From: DATFRY01 sp035489015
GTDB taxonomy: Bacteria > Myxococcota_A > Polyangia > Haliangiales > Haliangiaceae
Direction: 5' to 3'
Assembly (NCBI GenBank): GCA_035489015.1
Contig: DATHKR010000256.1
Location: 62,001-126,000, forward strand
Length of the DNA: 64,000 bases
Made by a program: the position numbers and the translations under genes. Shown piece by piece: positions 1 through 10,189 of this stretch (its first letter is position 1; each line of letters opens with the position of its first letter). The notes beneath the pieces were generated by a model. The model had not been told where the DNA came from and searched no databases. It saw only the letters and a program-made list of their open reading frames with translations.

Positions 1-1294
1 CGAGCAGGTACACCGCCAGCGCCGTCAGCGGCACCAGCGCGATCAATCCGAACACGGCACCCTTCAGGAACGCATGCGGCGGCGCCAGCGGCTCGTCGAA
101 TCCAGAAAGAGTGATCGGCCGTGTCCCCCGCACATCGGCCGCCTCCTCGCCCGGAGCCACGGCCGCCTCGACCGCGCCAACCGGCGCATCGCGCCCGGCC
201 GAGGCATGAGCCGCGGCGACCAGCTCGGCGAGCGGTGCCGGGTCATCGGCCGGATCGGCGGGATCGGCGGCGGCGTCCTCGGCGACGTGGGCGGCGTGGG
301 CATCGGCGAGGGCGGCCGCGAGGTCGCTGGTCAGGGCATCGGCGGCGACGGGCGGTGCGGCGTCGGCGGGGTCGTCGACATCGTCGGCGTGCGCTTCGGC
401 GAGTGCTTCGGCGAGGGCCGCGGCGAGGGCGTCGGCGACGACGGGGGCCGCGGCGTCGGCGGGGAGCGCGGCGTCGGCGATTGCTTCAGCGAGTGCTGCG
501 GCGAGGGCGTCGGCGACGACGGGGTGCCCGGCGTCGGGGTCGGCGGGGTGCCCGGCGTCGGGGTCGGCGTCGGCGTGGGGCGCGGCGTCGGGGTCGGCGG
601 GGTGCCCGGCGTCGGGGTCGACGGGGAGCGCGGCGTCGGGGTCGGCGGGGTGCGCGGCGTCGGCGCGGGGCGCCGTCTCCCCGGTCGGCGCGGTCTCGGC
701 CGCCCGTCCGGCACTGGCGACCGCGGTCGGCTCGGCGATGGATGGCCGCCTGGCAATCGGCGCCGCCTCGGCGCTCAACGCCGCCTCGGCGATCGGCGCC
801 GCCTCGATCGGAGCAGGGGTGGCGAACCGGGGAGCCTCGTCGACCGGCGTGGCCTCGTCGAACAGCGGAGGCTCGTCGAGCGGCGGAGCGTCGTCGAGCG
901 GCGGAGCCTCGTCGAGCGCCGCGACCCCGGCAACCGAGGCGGGCTTCGTGACCGCCTCGGCGCGAGCCCGCCAGGCGGCCTCGTTAGCGGGTGCCGCCTC
1001 GGCGACGGCGTCGCCGGTGCTCCGATTGCGGCGCCGACGGCTGCGGTCGAGGCGGACGGTCACGGCGTCCGCCACGGACTCGATCACCGTCGCATCGCCG
1101 ACCGGTGCTTCGCCGACCGGTGCTTCGCCGACCGGGGCGAGCGGGGCGGGCTCGGCATCCGCTGCGGCCTGCACCGGGATCACCGGCTGGCCGTCGCGGC
1201 GCTTCTCTTCGTCCGGGCGCGCTTCGGCCGCGGCCTGCCTGGGTCGGGGCGGCGGGGCGCTGGGCCTTCGTTTGCGCCGGGATTTCTTGCTCAT
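1..1294 (-). CDS. Repetitive Ala/Pro/Asp-rich protein with a membrane segment (C-terminus off window)
   Basis: Not a recognised family. A minus-strand frame is open without a stop from an ATG at 1294 to the window edge (431 codons visible). It begins with a strongly basic stretch (MSKKSRRKRRPS). About 370 residues of low-complexity sequence follow: short EAPPLDD / VGEAP repeats, then HPADPDA-type repeats (about residues 210-265), then helical ADALAAALAEA-type repeats. The last visible part (FDEPLAPP followed by about 20 hydrophobic residues) looks like a transmembrane helix near the edge. This suggests a long disordered cytoplasmic arm tethered to the inner membrane. Codon use is all GC-ending and the complementary frame is also open, as expected for such repeats. 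No Shine-Dalgarno is evident before the ATG. The repeat DNA lies at about 280-670. Confidence 0.6.
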   Translation of the reverse strand, partial: MSKKSRRKRRPSAPPPRPRQAAAEARPDEEKRRDGQPVIPVQAAADAEPAPLAPVGEAPVGEAPVGDATVIESVADAVTVRLDRSRRRRNRSTGDAVAEAAPANEAAWRARAEAVTKPASVAGVAALDEAPPLDDAPPLDEPPLFDEATPVDEAPRFATPAPIEAAPIAEAALSAEAAPIARRPSIAEPTAVASAGRAAETAPTGETAPRADAAHPADPDAALPVDPDAGHPADPDAAPHADADPDAGHPADPDAGHPVVADALAAALAEAIADAALPADAAAPVVADALAAALAEALAEAHADDVDDPADAAPPVAADALTSDLAAALADAHAAHVAEDAAADPADPADDPAPLAELVAAAHASAGRDAPVGAVEAAVAPGEEAADVRGTRPITLSGFDEPLAPPHAFLKGAVFGLIALVPLTALAVYLL

Positions 1295-1419
1295 TGGCAA
1301 TCAGATCGGCGAGTTGAGGGCGACGGATCGCCTCGCCGTCCCCCCCGGCAGGAAGCATCCCACAGCGCCTAACGTATCATGTCCGTCACCCGGGCCCCTG
1401 CCTCGGGGACCCCACGACG

Positions 1420-2358
<939 letters not shown>

Positions 2359-2394
2359 CCTCTCGCCCCCGCCGCGCGACGGCCGGTCAAAAAC

Positions 2395-2424
2395 TTGCCA
2401 CCGCGGATCCGGCCCGCGTAGGGT
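2395..2424 (+). promoter_or_regulatory. Sigma-70-like promoter of the 2431 gene, leaderless spacing
   Basis: TTGCCA (2395-2400), 18-nt spacer, TAGGGT (2419-2424). The -10 ends only 6 nt before the ATG at 2431, so the expected transcription start coincides with the start codon. No Shine-Dalgarno is present. Confidence 0.45.
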
Positions 2425-2430
2425 CCGACC

Positions 2431-2634
2431 ATGAGCGCGCTCTTCTCCTCCGAGTTTCAGCCGGATCCCCACGATGCGCTCGATGTGCTGGCGTTCGTGC
2501 TCTGTCCGCTGGCCGCCTTTGCACCCGGCGCCGACGCCGACGAGATCGCCGCCGTCGCCGAGATGATCGCCCCGGCCAAGGAAGAGGCGATCCGCCGCTG
2601 GCAGGAAGCGCAGCGCGCCCGCCACACCAACTAG
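2431..2634 (+). CDS. Small acidic hypothetical protein
   Basis: 67 aa, function unknown. It starts MSALFSSEFQ, has a short hydrophobic run (LDVLAFVLCPLAAFAP) and ends in a charged amphipathic helix (APAKEEAIRRWQEAQRAR). The start is supported by a promoter-like TTGCCA/TAGGGT pair just upstream and by codon bias like that of its neighbours. It stands alone between the tail-tube gene and the DUF362 gene. The hydrophobic run is too short and broken to be a convincing membrane helix. Confidence 0.5.
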   Translation: MSALFSSEFQPDPHDALDVLAFVLCPLAAFAPGADADEIAAVAEMIAPAKEEAIRRWQEAQRARHTN

Positions 2635-2721
2635 CCCTTACCAGCTCCCCGGCGTCCGGCGCGAAGCAGCGTCCGGAGGTGCGGTGGCCGCGGCCGGGGC
2701 CGCGGGCTATCATGCCCGCCC

Positions 2722-3855
<1,134 letters not shown>

Positions 3856-3886
3856 TGCTGCTCGGCCCGGACCGGAGCGCGCGCGC

Positions 3887-4879
3887 ATGGCCGGGCTGAC
3901 TCGACTCACCGACGGCGAGGTGGCCGGCCTCGCGCGCGCCTTTGGGCTGGGCGCGGTCACCGGGTGGGGTGAGATCCCGGCCGGGACGATCAACAGCAAC
4001 CACTGGGTGGTGGCCGGCGGCCGGCGCTGGTTCCTCCGCATCAACGAGGACAAGAGCGAGGCCGACGTGCGCTGGGAGGCGGGGCTCGTCGACTCGCTGG
4101 CCGCGGCCGGGGTGCCGACTCCGCCGACCATCCCCGCCGCCGACGGCGCACCATTGGTGCGGCACCGCGATCGCTGGGTGAGCGTGTTCCCATGGGTGGA
4201 CGGGGTGCACCGCGGCCCGGGCGAGGTGTCGGAGCGCGACGCGGCCGAGGTCGGCGCGGCGCTGGCCGCGCTCCACCGCGCCGGCGCCCCGCTGGCAGCC
4301 CGGATGGCGCGGACCGGGATCTACACCACCGGCCACGTCGCGGCCCGCTACGCCCGGCTGCGCGCGGACCCGGTCGCCGCCGCCGATCCGGCGCTGGCCG
4401 TCGCCCTGGACGCGATCGGGCGCGAGCTCGAGTGGCTGGCCGCGCGCGCCGATCAGCGCGCCGCGGCGCCGGGCGGGATCATCCACGGCGACCTCTTCCG
4501 CGACAACGTGCTGTTCGACGGCGCCGAGCTGGCCGCGCTGCTCGACTTCGAGCAGGCGTCGACCGGCGCGTGGGTCTACGACCTGGCGGTGTGCCTGAAC
4601 GCGTGGTGCTACGCGAGCGAGCTCTCGCCCGTGCTGGTGCGCGCGATGGTCGACGGCTACCGCGGCGCGCGAGAGCTCGAGGCCGATGAACAGGCGCTTC
4701 TGTATGTCGAGGCGCGCGCGGCGGCGGTCCGCTTCACCGTCACCCGCATCACGGACGTCCACCTGCGCGGCGCCGAGCTGGAGGGCAAGGACTTCCGCCG
4801 CTTCCTGGCCCGCCTGGAGGCCTGGCGCGCGCTCGGCGACGAGGGGCTGGCCGGCTGGCTGCGGGGCGGATCGCGATGA
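3887..4879 (+). CDS. thrB: Homoserine kinase (type II, APH-fold)
   Basis: 330 aa, cytoplasmic. Phosphorylates L-homoserine with ATP in threonine biosynthesis. It belongs to the aminoglycoside-phosphotransferase-like form of ThrB (COG2334), not the GHMP form. Visible features: substrate-site NSNHW (residues 36-40), FLRINE lysine/arginine strand, catalytic loop IIHGDLFRDNVLF (HGD at 200-202, Asn207) and metal-binding DFEQA (Asp220). Length is typical (about 315-325). It lies 31 nt after the DUF362 gene and may be co-transcribed with it. A related APH-type kinase with another small substrate cannot be excluded, but GTINSNH plus the DFEQA/AVCLNAWC region is characteristic of this ThrB type. Confidence 0.8.
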   Translation: MAGLTRLTDGEVAGLARAFGLGAVTGWGEIPAGTINSNHWVVAGGRRWFLRINEDKSEADVRWEAGLVDSLAAAGVPTPPTIPAADGAPLVRHRDRWVSVFPWVDGVHRGPGEVSERDAAEVGAALAALHRAGAPLAARMARTGIYTTGHVAARYARLRADPVAAADPALAVALDAIGRELEWLAARADQRAAAPGGIIHGDLFRDNVLFDGAELAALLDFEQASTGAWVYDLAVCLNAWCYASELSPVLVRAMVDGYRGARELEADEQALLYVEARAAAVRFTVTRITDVHLRGAELEGKDFRRFLARLEAWRALGDEGLAGWLRGGSR

Positions 4880-4882
4880 TGA

Positions 4883-4938
4883 GTGACTGTTTGTCACGGC
4901 CCGGCAACCGCGCCTGTCAAAGAGTCACGCCAGGTGAC
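4883..4938 (+). promoter_or_regulatory. Two spaced palindromes, possible operator pair
   Basis: GTGAC-N5-GTCAC at 4883-4897 and its inside-out relative GTCAC-N5-GTGAC at 4924-4938, start-to-start 41 bp (about four helical turns), followed by a small hairpin at 4971-4996 (TGCAC/GTGCA stem). All lie in the 146-bp gap upstream of the lipoprotein gene at 5026. The symmetry suggests binding of a dimeric regulator; no regulator gene is adjacent. Confidence 0.35.
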
Positions 4939-5025
4939 GCTGGTGCAGACCGCGCCGACTGCAATCCCGCTGCCTTGCACCGTCTGCCGTGCAGGCATCC
5001 CGCTTGCTCTGAGGGCAGAGGTCTC

Positions 5026-5520
5026 ATGGCCAAGACAGGTTCCCGGACGATCGCTGCCGCGCTGCTGCTCGCCGCCCTCGCGCTCGGCGCCTGCGGCGGC
5101 AGCGTCACGTACATCCCCGGCACCAAGGTGCCCCGCAACCAGGAGAACCAGCAGCTCATCGATCGGATCGAGGACTACCGCATGGCGGTGGAGCGCAAGG
5201 ACGCCGCCGCGCTGGTCCTGATGGCGTCGAAGCGCTACTGGGAGGACGCCGGCACCCCGACCGGCACCGACGACTACGGCTACCAGGGACTGCAGGAGAT
5301 CCTGACCGGGCGCTTCCAGCGGGTGAAGGCGATCCGCTACTCGATGCGCTACATGAACGTGACGCGCTCCGGCGATCGCGCCTACGTCGACGTCCTGGTC
5401 GACGCCAGCTTCACCGTCGAGGACGCGCGCGGCGAGGACTCGCGCGCCGACATGCGCGACCAGAACCAGTTCATCCTCGAGTGGGACGGCCGGCACTGGC
5501 TGTTCCTGAGCGGGATGTAG
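5026..5520 (+). CDS. Lipoprotein, SnoaL/NTF2-like fold suspected
   Basis: 164 aa. The ATG at 5026 is chosen because it opens a clean lipoprotein signal peptide (MAKTGSRTIAAALLLAALAL, lipobox LGAC) and is preceded by GAGGGCAGAGG. Upstream in-frame codons would bury the signal. After the Cys comes a helix (QQLIDRIEDYRMAVERKDAAAL) followed by strands (VTRSGDRAYVDVLVDASFTVEDA, NQFILEWDGRHWLFLSGM). This pattern resembles NTF2-like periplasmic lipoproteins common in Myxococcota. Function unknown. It is tail-to-tail with the minus-strand peptidase, whose stop is 28 nt away. Confidence 0.7.
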   Translation: MAKTGSRTIAAALLLAALALGACGGSVTYIPGTKVPRNQENQQLIDRIEDYRMAVERKDAAALVLMASKRYWEDAGTPTGTDDYGYQGLQEILTGRFQRVKAIRYSMRYMNVTRSGDRAYVDVLVDASFTVEDARGEDSRADMRDQNQFILEWDGRHWLFLSGM

Positions 5521-5547
5521 CGCGGCGCGCCCGCCGCGGGGTCGCGC

Positions 5548-8043
5548 TCAGCGCGAGGCGGTGGCCGGCGGCGTGGCGGGTGGGCCGCCCGGCGCCGGCG
5601 GCAATCGCCCGCCCGATCGCCTCCAGTACAGGCGCTCGAGCCAGTCGTAGCCGAACAGGCGCGTCACCTCGGGCTGATCGGCGGCGGTGAGGATGACCGC
5701 GGCGCGCTCGACCGAACCGTAGTCCCCGGCCTCGTAGGCCTCGGCGGCGAGCAGCTCGGCGCACTCGCGGATGATGAGCGGGTGGCCGAGGCCCAGGTCG
5801 ATGGCCCGGCGCAGCTCGCGGGCGGTCTCGACCGGCGCGCCGCGGCCGCTCTGCACCCGGCCGATGAGGTAGTGGGTGACGGCGAGGTCCGGCTCGGCCA
5901 TGGCGGCCGCCGCGGCGCGGCCGAGCTGCACGACCGGATCGATCGGCGCGTTCGGGTCGGGCGGCCACAGGTACGCGCGCAGGGCCGGCCCGGCCGGACC
6001 GGCGTGAGAAGCCGCGAAGCGCTGGACCGCGACCTGGCGGGCCTGATCGTCCTCCATCGGGAGCAGCGCGGCGCGCTCGAGCGCCTCGGCCAGCGCCTTG
6101 TCGTCCTTGCGCGCGGCGGCCAGCTGGGCCAGCGCGAGCAGCGCGTCGGCCCGCACCGTGCTCGACATGCCCTCCTGGTCGTCGGCGAGCTTGCGGTAGA
6201 TCGCCGCGGCGTCGTCCGGGCGGTGGGCCCGGAACAGGAGCTCGGCCAGCTCCATCAGGTGGCGGGGCTCGTCCGGCACGTCGGCGCACAGCGAGCGGGC
6301 GACCTCGATCGCCTCGTCGAGCTCGCCGCGCCCGGTCAGCCGGCCGAGCCGGCCCAGCTTGTCGGCCACCGCGTGCGGGCAGGGTCGCTCGAAGATGCCG
6401 CCGCGGCGGAACCTCTCGCGCACCTTCTCGCGCGCGGGCGCCGTCACGTCGAGGCGGGCGACCATCGCCTGCCAGTCGGCGGCCAGCTGGTCGCGCGAGC
6501 GGCCGTAGGCCAGCTCGAAGTCGCCGCCCGAGCGGTAGAGCGCCTGGAGCGCGGGGGCCCCGTGTCGGTCGAGCAGGAAGCGCACGAACGAGCCGGTCAC
6601 CGTGTAGCTGCGCGCCGACGAGAACGCGAAGAATCCGGGCGAAAGCAGGCGCGCGAGCGGCGGCACCATGCCCATGTCGGTCATCGCCTTGACCGCCTGG
6701 TGAGGCGTGAGCGTGCGGGTGAAGTGATCCGGCCAGTCGGCGGCGACCGCGATCCCCTCGATGAGGCCGGCGTTGAAGAAGACCGGGAGCCCGAGCACGC
6801 GACCGGCGCTGACGTGGAACAGCGGGTCGCCGAACAGACCGGCCACCGCGTGGGCGATCTCGTGGCGAAGGATCTGGTGCGGGAAGGGCGCGTCCTGGAT
6901 GTAGATCTCGCGCCGCCACGGCTTGGCCATCTGCACGTTGCGCGCGCCGATGAAGCGGGCCTTCTGCTCGGAGCTGGCGAAGTAGTACGAGGTGATCCGC
7001 CAGGGCGGCGGGGCCACCCCGAGCGCGCGGACCACCTGGGCCAGGCGGAACTCGTGGTCCTCGGCGATCATCGCGATGTCGCGCTCGATGGCGCCGCCGC
7101 GCGGGTAGAGGATGACGAAGTGGGCCGTCTCGACGCGGCCGTTGAGCTCCTCGGCCAGGTCGGCCTTGCCGACCGAGAAGCCGAGCGCGCCGGCGTTGAC
7201 GCGGAGGACCAGGGCGAGCCCGAGCGCGAGCACCGCGCTCACCGCCGCGGCCCAGCGCACCCCGACCGGCCGGCGCCGGTGCAGGCGGAGTGACGCGGTC
7301 GGCGCGTCGATGAGCGCCGCGGCGAGCCCGAGGAGGCCGACCAGGAGCGCGATCTGATGCAGGCGCGACCAGGCCAGCGGCGCGCCCAGGCCGATCTCCT
7401 CGTCGTAGAGGTTGCCCGGGAAGTAGCCGACCAGCGGGTTGTAGCTGAACACCGGCGGCGCGGCGTAGAAGCGCCACAGCGAGTGGAGGATCAGCGCGAC
7501 CAGGACCAGGTAGGGGAGGGCGTTTGAGAGGACCCGGCGGCGGCCGGCCGCAAGCCCGCAGAGGACGCCGATCCCCGCGCTCCACAGCGCCGACAGCACG
7601 GTCAGCGCGCCGTAGCAGATGAAGCCGAACGGCCAGTCGCAGGTGCGCACGCGGAGGCCGTTGAGCGCGATGACGACGAGCGGCAGCACCGTGGAGGCGA
7701 TCGCGAGCAGCCCGGCCGCTGCCACCAGCGAGACGATCAGGTGAACCGGGCGGGCGCCCGGCCGTGCCGGCGCGCTCCGCACGCGGCGGGCGAGCGACCC
7801 ACCCAGATCGGCGGCGGCGACGCTGGCGGCCAGCGCCATGACGAACGAGAACTCGAAGCCGAGCACGCCGAGCAGCGGCATCGTGGCCAGGACCACGGCG
7901 ACCACCACCAGCAGGCCGCCGAACACCCACGAGCGGGGCGAGCGCAGCTGGGCGGCGAGCGCGGCGCTGACCCGGGGATCGAGGAGCTGGGTCAGGCGGG
8001 CCAGCGGGCTGGCCTCGTCCGGGCGAGCGGGCGTGGGCTCCAT
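5548..8043 (-). CDS. Polytopic membrane zinc metallopeptidase (gluzincin) with TPR-like C-terminus
   Basis: 831 aa. Residues 35-285 hold about seven hydrophobic segments. Then comes a peptidase-MA-like domain: a strand (VETAHFVILYP), the zinc motif HEIAH at 394-398 and the downstream ligand Glu429 in LIEGIAV, the gluzincin arrangement also seen in M1-like enzymes. From about 560 to 800 are helix-turn-helix pairs like TPRs (LTGRGELDEAIEVARSLC, LFRAHRPDDAAAIYRKLA, LIGRVQSGRGAPVETARELRRAI). The likely role is a membrane-anchored protease whose catalytic domain and repeats share one side of the membrane. The substrate is unknown. It is divergent from the PilZ gene; a TACTAG box lies 12 nt before its ATG. 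The close-spaced C-terminal Pro-rich tail is probably disordered. Confidence 0.75.
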   Translation of the reverse strand: MEPTPARPDEASPLARLTQLLDPRVSAALAAQLRSPRSWVFGGLLVVVAVVLATMPLLGVLGFEFSFVMALAASVAAADLGGSLARRVRSAPARPGARPVHLIVSLVAAAGLLAIASTVLPLVVIALNGLRVRTCDWPFGFICYGALTVLSALWSAGIGVLCGLAAGRRRVLSNALPYLVLVALILHSLWRFYAAPPVFSYNPLVGYFPGNLYDEEIGLGAPLAWSRLHQIALLVGLLGLAAALIDAPTASLRLHRRRPVGVRWAAAVSAVLALGLALVLRVNAGALGFSVGKADLAEELNGRVETAHFVILYPRGGAIERDIAMIAEDHEFRLAQVVRALGVAPPPWRITSYYFASSEQKARFIGARNVQMAKPWRREIYIQDAPFPHQILRHEIAHAVAGLFGDPLFHVSAGRVLGLPVFFNAGLIEGIAVAADWPDHFTRTLTPHQAVKAMTDMGMVPPLARLLSPGFFAFSSARSYTVTGSFVRFLLDRHGAPALQALYRSGGDFELAYGRSRDQLAADWQAMVARLDVTAPAREKVRERFRRGGIFERPCPHAVADKLGRLGRLTGRGELDEAIEVARSLCADVPDEPRHLMELAELLFRAHRPDDAAAIYRKLADDQEGMSSTVRADALLALAQLAAARKDDKALAEALERAALLPMEDDQARQVAVQRFAASHAGPAGPALRAYLWPPDPNAPIDPVVQLGRAAAAAMAEPDLAVTHYLIGRVQSGRGAPVETARELRRAIDLGLGHPLIIRECAELLAAEAYEAGDYGSVERAAVILTAADQPEVTRLFGYDWLERLYWRRSGGRLPPAPGGPPATPPATASR

Positions 8044-8071
8044 CGCGCGGGGACGCTAGTACGGGCCCGGT

Positions 8072-8101
8072 TTGACCGGACGCTCGCCCTCGGTCCATGA
8101 T
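8072..8101 (+). promoter_or_regulatory. Promoter of the PilZ gene, leaderless spacing
   Basis: TTGACC (8072-8077), 18-nt spacer, CATGAT (8096-8101), then 7 nt to the ATG at 8109. This pair overlaps the upstream ATG at 8097, which argues for the 8109 start. Confidence 0.45.
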
Positions 8102-8108
8102 CCGGTCG

Positions 8109-8522
8109 ATGTCGGCTGACGACGGCGAGGATCGGAGGTTCGATCCTCGCGAGGCGATCGAGCTGAAGGTCGAGTACGAGCGCCTGAACGCATTCTTCGC
8201 AGATTACACGAAGAACATCTCGCGCGGCGGCACCTTCATCCACACGCGCAAGCCGCTGCCGGTAGGAACCGAGTTCCTGTTCCAGCTGTTCGTCCCGACG
8301 CTGGAGGGGCCGCTCGAGATCCGCGGTCGAGTGAAGTGGGTGGTCGAGCCGGGCCGCGACGGCACACCCGACGATCCGCCGGCCGGCATGGGCATCCGCT
8401 TCGTCTATGCCAGCGACGAGGAGCGCCGCCAGGTCGAGCGCCTGGTCGAGCGCCTCATGGTCGACAGCCTCGGCCACATGGTCTACCGGAAGCTGATGGC
8501 GCAGGGCCGCGAGCAGGACTGA
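8109..8522 (+). CDS. PilZ domain protein (c-di-GMP receptor)
   Basis: 137 aa, a single PilZ domain. Both binding motifs are intact: R10-x3-R14 in the N-terminal loop (DRRFDPREAI) and N36-x-S-x-x-G in the first strand (NISRGGTFIHT). It should therefore bind cyclic di-GMP. Length and the LPVGTEFLFQLFVP / GRVKWVV strands resemble the single-domain PilZ proteins expanded in Myxococcota (TIGR02266-like). An in-frame ATG lies 12 nt upstream at 8097, but the promoter -10 overlaps it, so 8109 is preferred. A C-terminal helix (RRQVERLVERLMVDSLGHMVYRK) closes the protein. Its partner is unknown; the divergent peptidase is a neighbour, not proven partner. Confidence 0.85.
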   Translation: MSADDGEDRRFDPREAIELKVEYERLNAFFADYTKNISRGGTFIHTRKPLPVGTEFLFQLFVPTLEGPLEIRGRVKWVVEPGRDGTPDDPPAGMGIRFVYASDEERRQVERLVERLMVDSLGHMVYRKLMAQGREQD

Positions 8523-8538
8523 AGCGCGATCGCGGGCC

Positions 8539-9900
8539 CTACGGCGTGGCCGGGGTGAACAGCTCGAGCGCGCCGACCGGGGCGCCGTCGGCGTCGGTGC
8601 CGCCGGCGACCAGGATCTGCCCGTTGGGCAGGGGCAGGGCGATGGCGCCGCGGCGCGGGACCACCAGCGGCAGGGACGCGATCGGCTCGAGGCTGGCCGC
8701 ATCGAACAGCTCGGCGTCGTCGACCACGGCGCCGGCTTCGTCCACCCCGCCGGCCACCAGGACCACCTCGGCGGTGGCGGCGATGGCGGCCTCGGTGCGC
8801 CCGGTGGCCAGAAAATCGGCCCGTGGATCGAGGGCGCGGTCGTCCGGGTCGAACAGCGCGGCCGAGCGGGTCGGGACACCGTCGATCGCGCCGCCGACCA
8901 CCAGGCCGCGCCCGTCGGGCAGCGTGATCACCGCGTGGCCGGTGCGCCGCGCCTCGTCGGGGGCGTCGAGATCGGCCCAGGCGGAGCCGTCGTAGGTGAC
9001 CGCGCCGGTCTCGCCCACGCCGGCGCCGGCGACCAGGATCGCGGCGGTCGCGTCGCTGCCGACCCGCGCCGCGGCGCCGTCGGCGGTCGGCGGAGCGTCG
9101 GGCCACTCGCCGACCTGCGCCCTCAACCCGTCGATCTGCGCCGCCGGCGTTCCGGTCACCAGGAACGTCTCGCTGGTGACGAGCACGCTGGCCGCGCCGG
9201 CCCGGGCCAGGTTGCCGTCGCTGATGAGCGAGGTGTAGGCGCCGGCCGGGGCCACGCTGGTGTTGAAGGCCCAGCCGTCGGCGCTCTCGTCGCCGTCTCC
9301 GTCGAGCCCGCCGAACACGTAGACCAGATCGGTGACCCCGCGGATCACCGTGGCCGACGCGCGCGCCTCGGGCAGGCCGAGGCCGACCTGGAGCTGGTGG
9401 TCGTAGACGTTGTAGATGACCAGGTCGGCGCGGGGCGCGCCGTCCGCGCCGCGCCCGCCGGCCAGCACGGCGCCGTAGGCGAGCAGCGCGCCGCCCATCT
9501 CCGAGCGAGGCGGATCGAGCGCGACCGGCGCCTCGGCCATGCTCTGCGGCGGCGCCAGGTAGAGCGCGATCGACGCGTCCACCGCCGAGACCGGCAGCGG
9601 CGCGCTCCGCGCCACGGCGATCCGCTCGCCGGCGCCGTCGAACCCCTCCAGGCTCACGCGCGCGGCCGAGTCCTGGGCGTCGATCTCGAGATCGATGGCG
9701 AGCTGGCCGTCGGCGCCGCGTTCGGCCTCGACCACGGTGGGCGGGTCGCTCACCACCACCCGGACCCGCTGGATGCGCTCGAGCAGATCGCTGTCGGGGG
9801 CGGTCACCAGCGAGACCCGGAGGGTGCCGACCTCGCCGCCGCACCCGCCGAGCGCCGCGGCCAGCGCGATCGCCGCCCCGGCTGTCGCCGCTCGGGTCAT
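8539..9900 (-). CDS. Lipoprotein with kelch-like beta-propeller repeats
   Basis: 453 aa. The start at 9900 opens a lipoprotein signal (MTRAATAGAAIALAAALGGC), and its ATG overlaps the stop of yggU by 4 bp (ATGA). After an N-terminal strand domain (LRVSLVTAPDSDLLERIQRV) come repeated blade-like units, for example YVFGGLDGDGD, ILVAGAGVGETGAV, GLVVGGAIDGVPTRSAALFDP, VVLVAGGVDEAGAVVDDAELFD and ILVAGGTDADGAPVGALELF. This is the pattern of galactose-oxidase/kelch propellers. It is probably an outer-membrane or periplasmic surface-binding protein; ligand unknown. It is the last gene of the proC operon, although no functional link is obvious. Confidence 0.75.
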   Translation of the reverse strand: MTRAATAGAAIALAAALGGCGGEVGTLRVSLVTAPDSDLLERIQRVRVVVSDPPTVVEAERGADGQLAIDLEIDAQDSAARVSLEGFDGAGERIAVARSAPLPVSAVDASIALYLAPPQSMAEAPVALDPPRSEMGGALLAYGAVLAGGRGADGAPRADLVIYNVYDHQLQVGLGLPEARASATVIRGVTDLVYVFGGLDGDGDESADGWAFNTSVAPAGAYTSLISDGNLARAGAASVLVTSETFLVTGTPAAQIDGLRAQVGEWPDAPPTADGAAARVGSDATAAILVAGAGVGETGAVTYDGSAWADLDAPDEARRTGHAVITLPDGRGLVVGGAIDGVPTRSAALFDPDDRALDPRADFLATGRTEAAIAATAEVVLVAGGVDEAGAVVDDAELFDAASLEPIASLPLVVPRRGAIALPLPNGQILVAGGTDADGAPVGALELFTPATP

Positions 9901-10178
9901 CGGACCAGCGCCTCCACCGCCGCGCGGGTCGCGCCGCGCAGGCGCAGGGTCTTGCGCCGCGAGGTGTCGCCGCGCACCACCTCCACCTGGGTGCGGCCGA
10001 GATCGAGCGCGCGCGCCACCGCCTCGACCACCGCCCGGTTGGCCGCGCCGTCGACCGGCGGCGCGCTGACCGCGACCACCAGCCGGTCCTCGCGCACCGG
10101 CCCGATCCGCGGCCGCGACGCGCGCGGCTGGACCAGGACATCGATGAGCAGGTCGCCCCCGTCGCTGCGAAGGTTCAT
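9897..10178 (-). CDS. yggU: YggU/DUF167 family protein
   Basis: 93 aa, full length for the DUF167 family (PF02594). Signature elements: LLIDVLVQPRASR, the LVVAVSAPPVDGAANRAVVEAVARAL block, and VEVVRGDTSRRKTLRLRG. Function is not established in any organism, but it is conserved and frequently lies next to proC/yggT, as here. The ATG at 10178 follows the proC stop by 11 nt, and the stop overlaps the next ATG. Longer upstream starts would run into proC. Confidence 0.88.
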   Translation of the reverse strand: MNLRSDGGDLLIDVLVQPRASRPRIGPVREDRLVVAVSAPPVDGAANRAVVEAVARALDLGRTQVEVVRGDTSRRKTLRLRGATRAAVEALVR

Positions 10179-10189
10179 CGGCGATGAAC

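Noticed and set aside
74..1372. Gly/Val/Arg-rich plus-strand reading frames over the first 1.4 kb
   Set aside because: Composition is an antisense echo of the DPDA/ALAEA repeats; the minus frame gives a basic head, acidic repeats and a membrane helix and continues past the edge.
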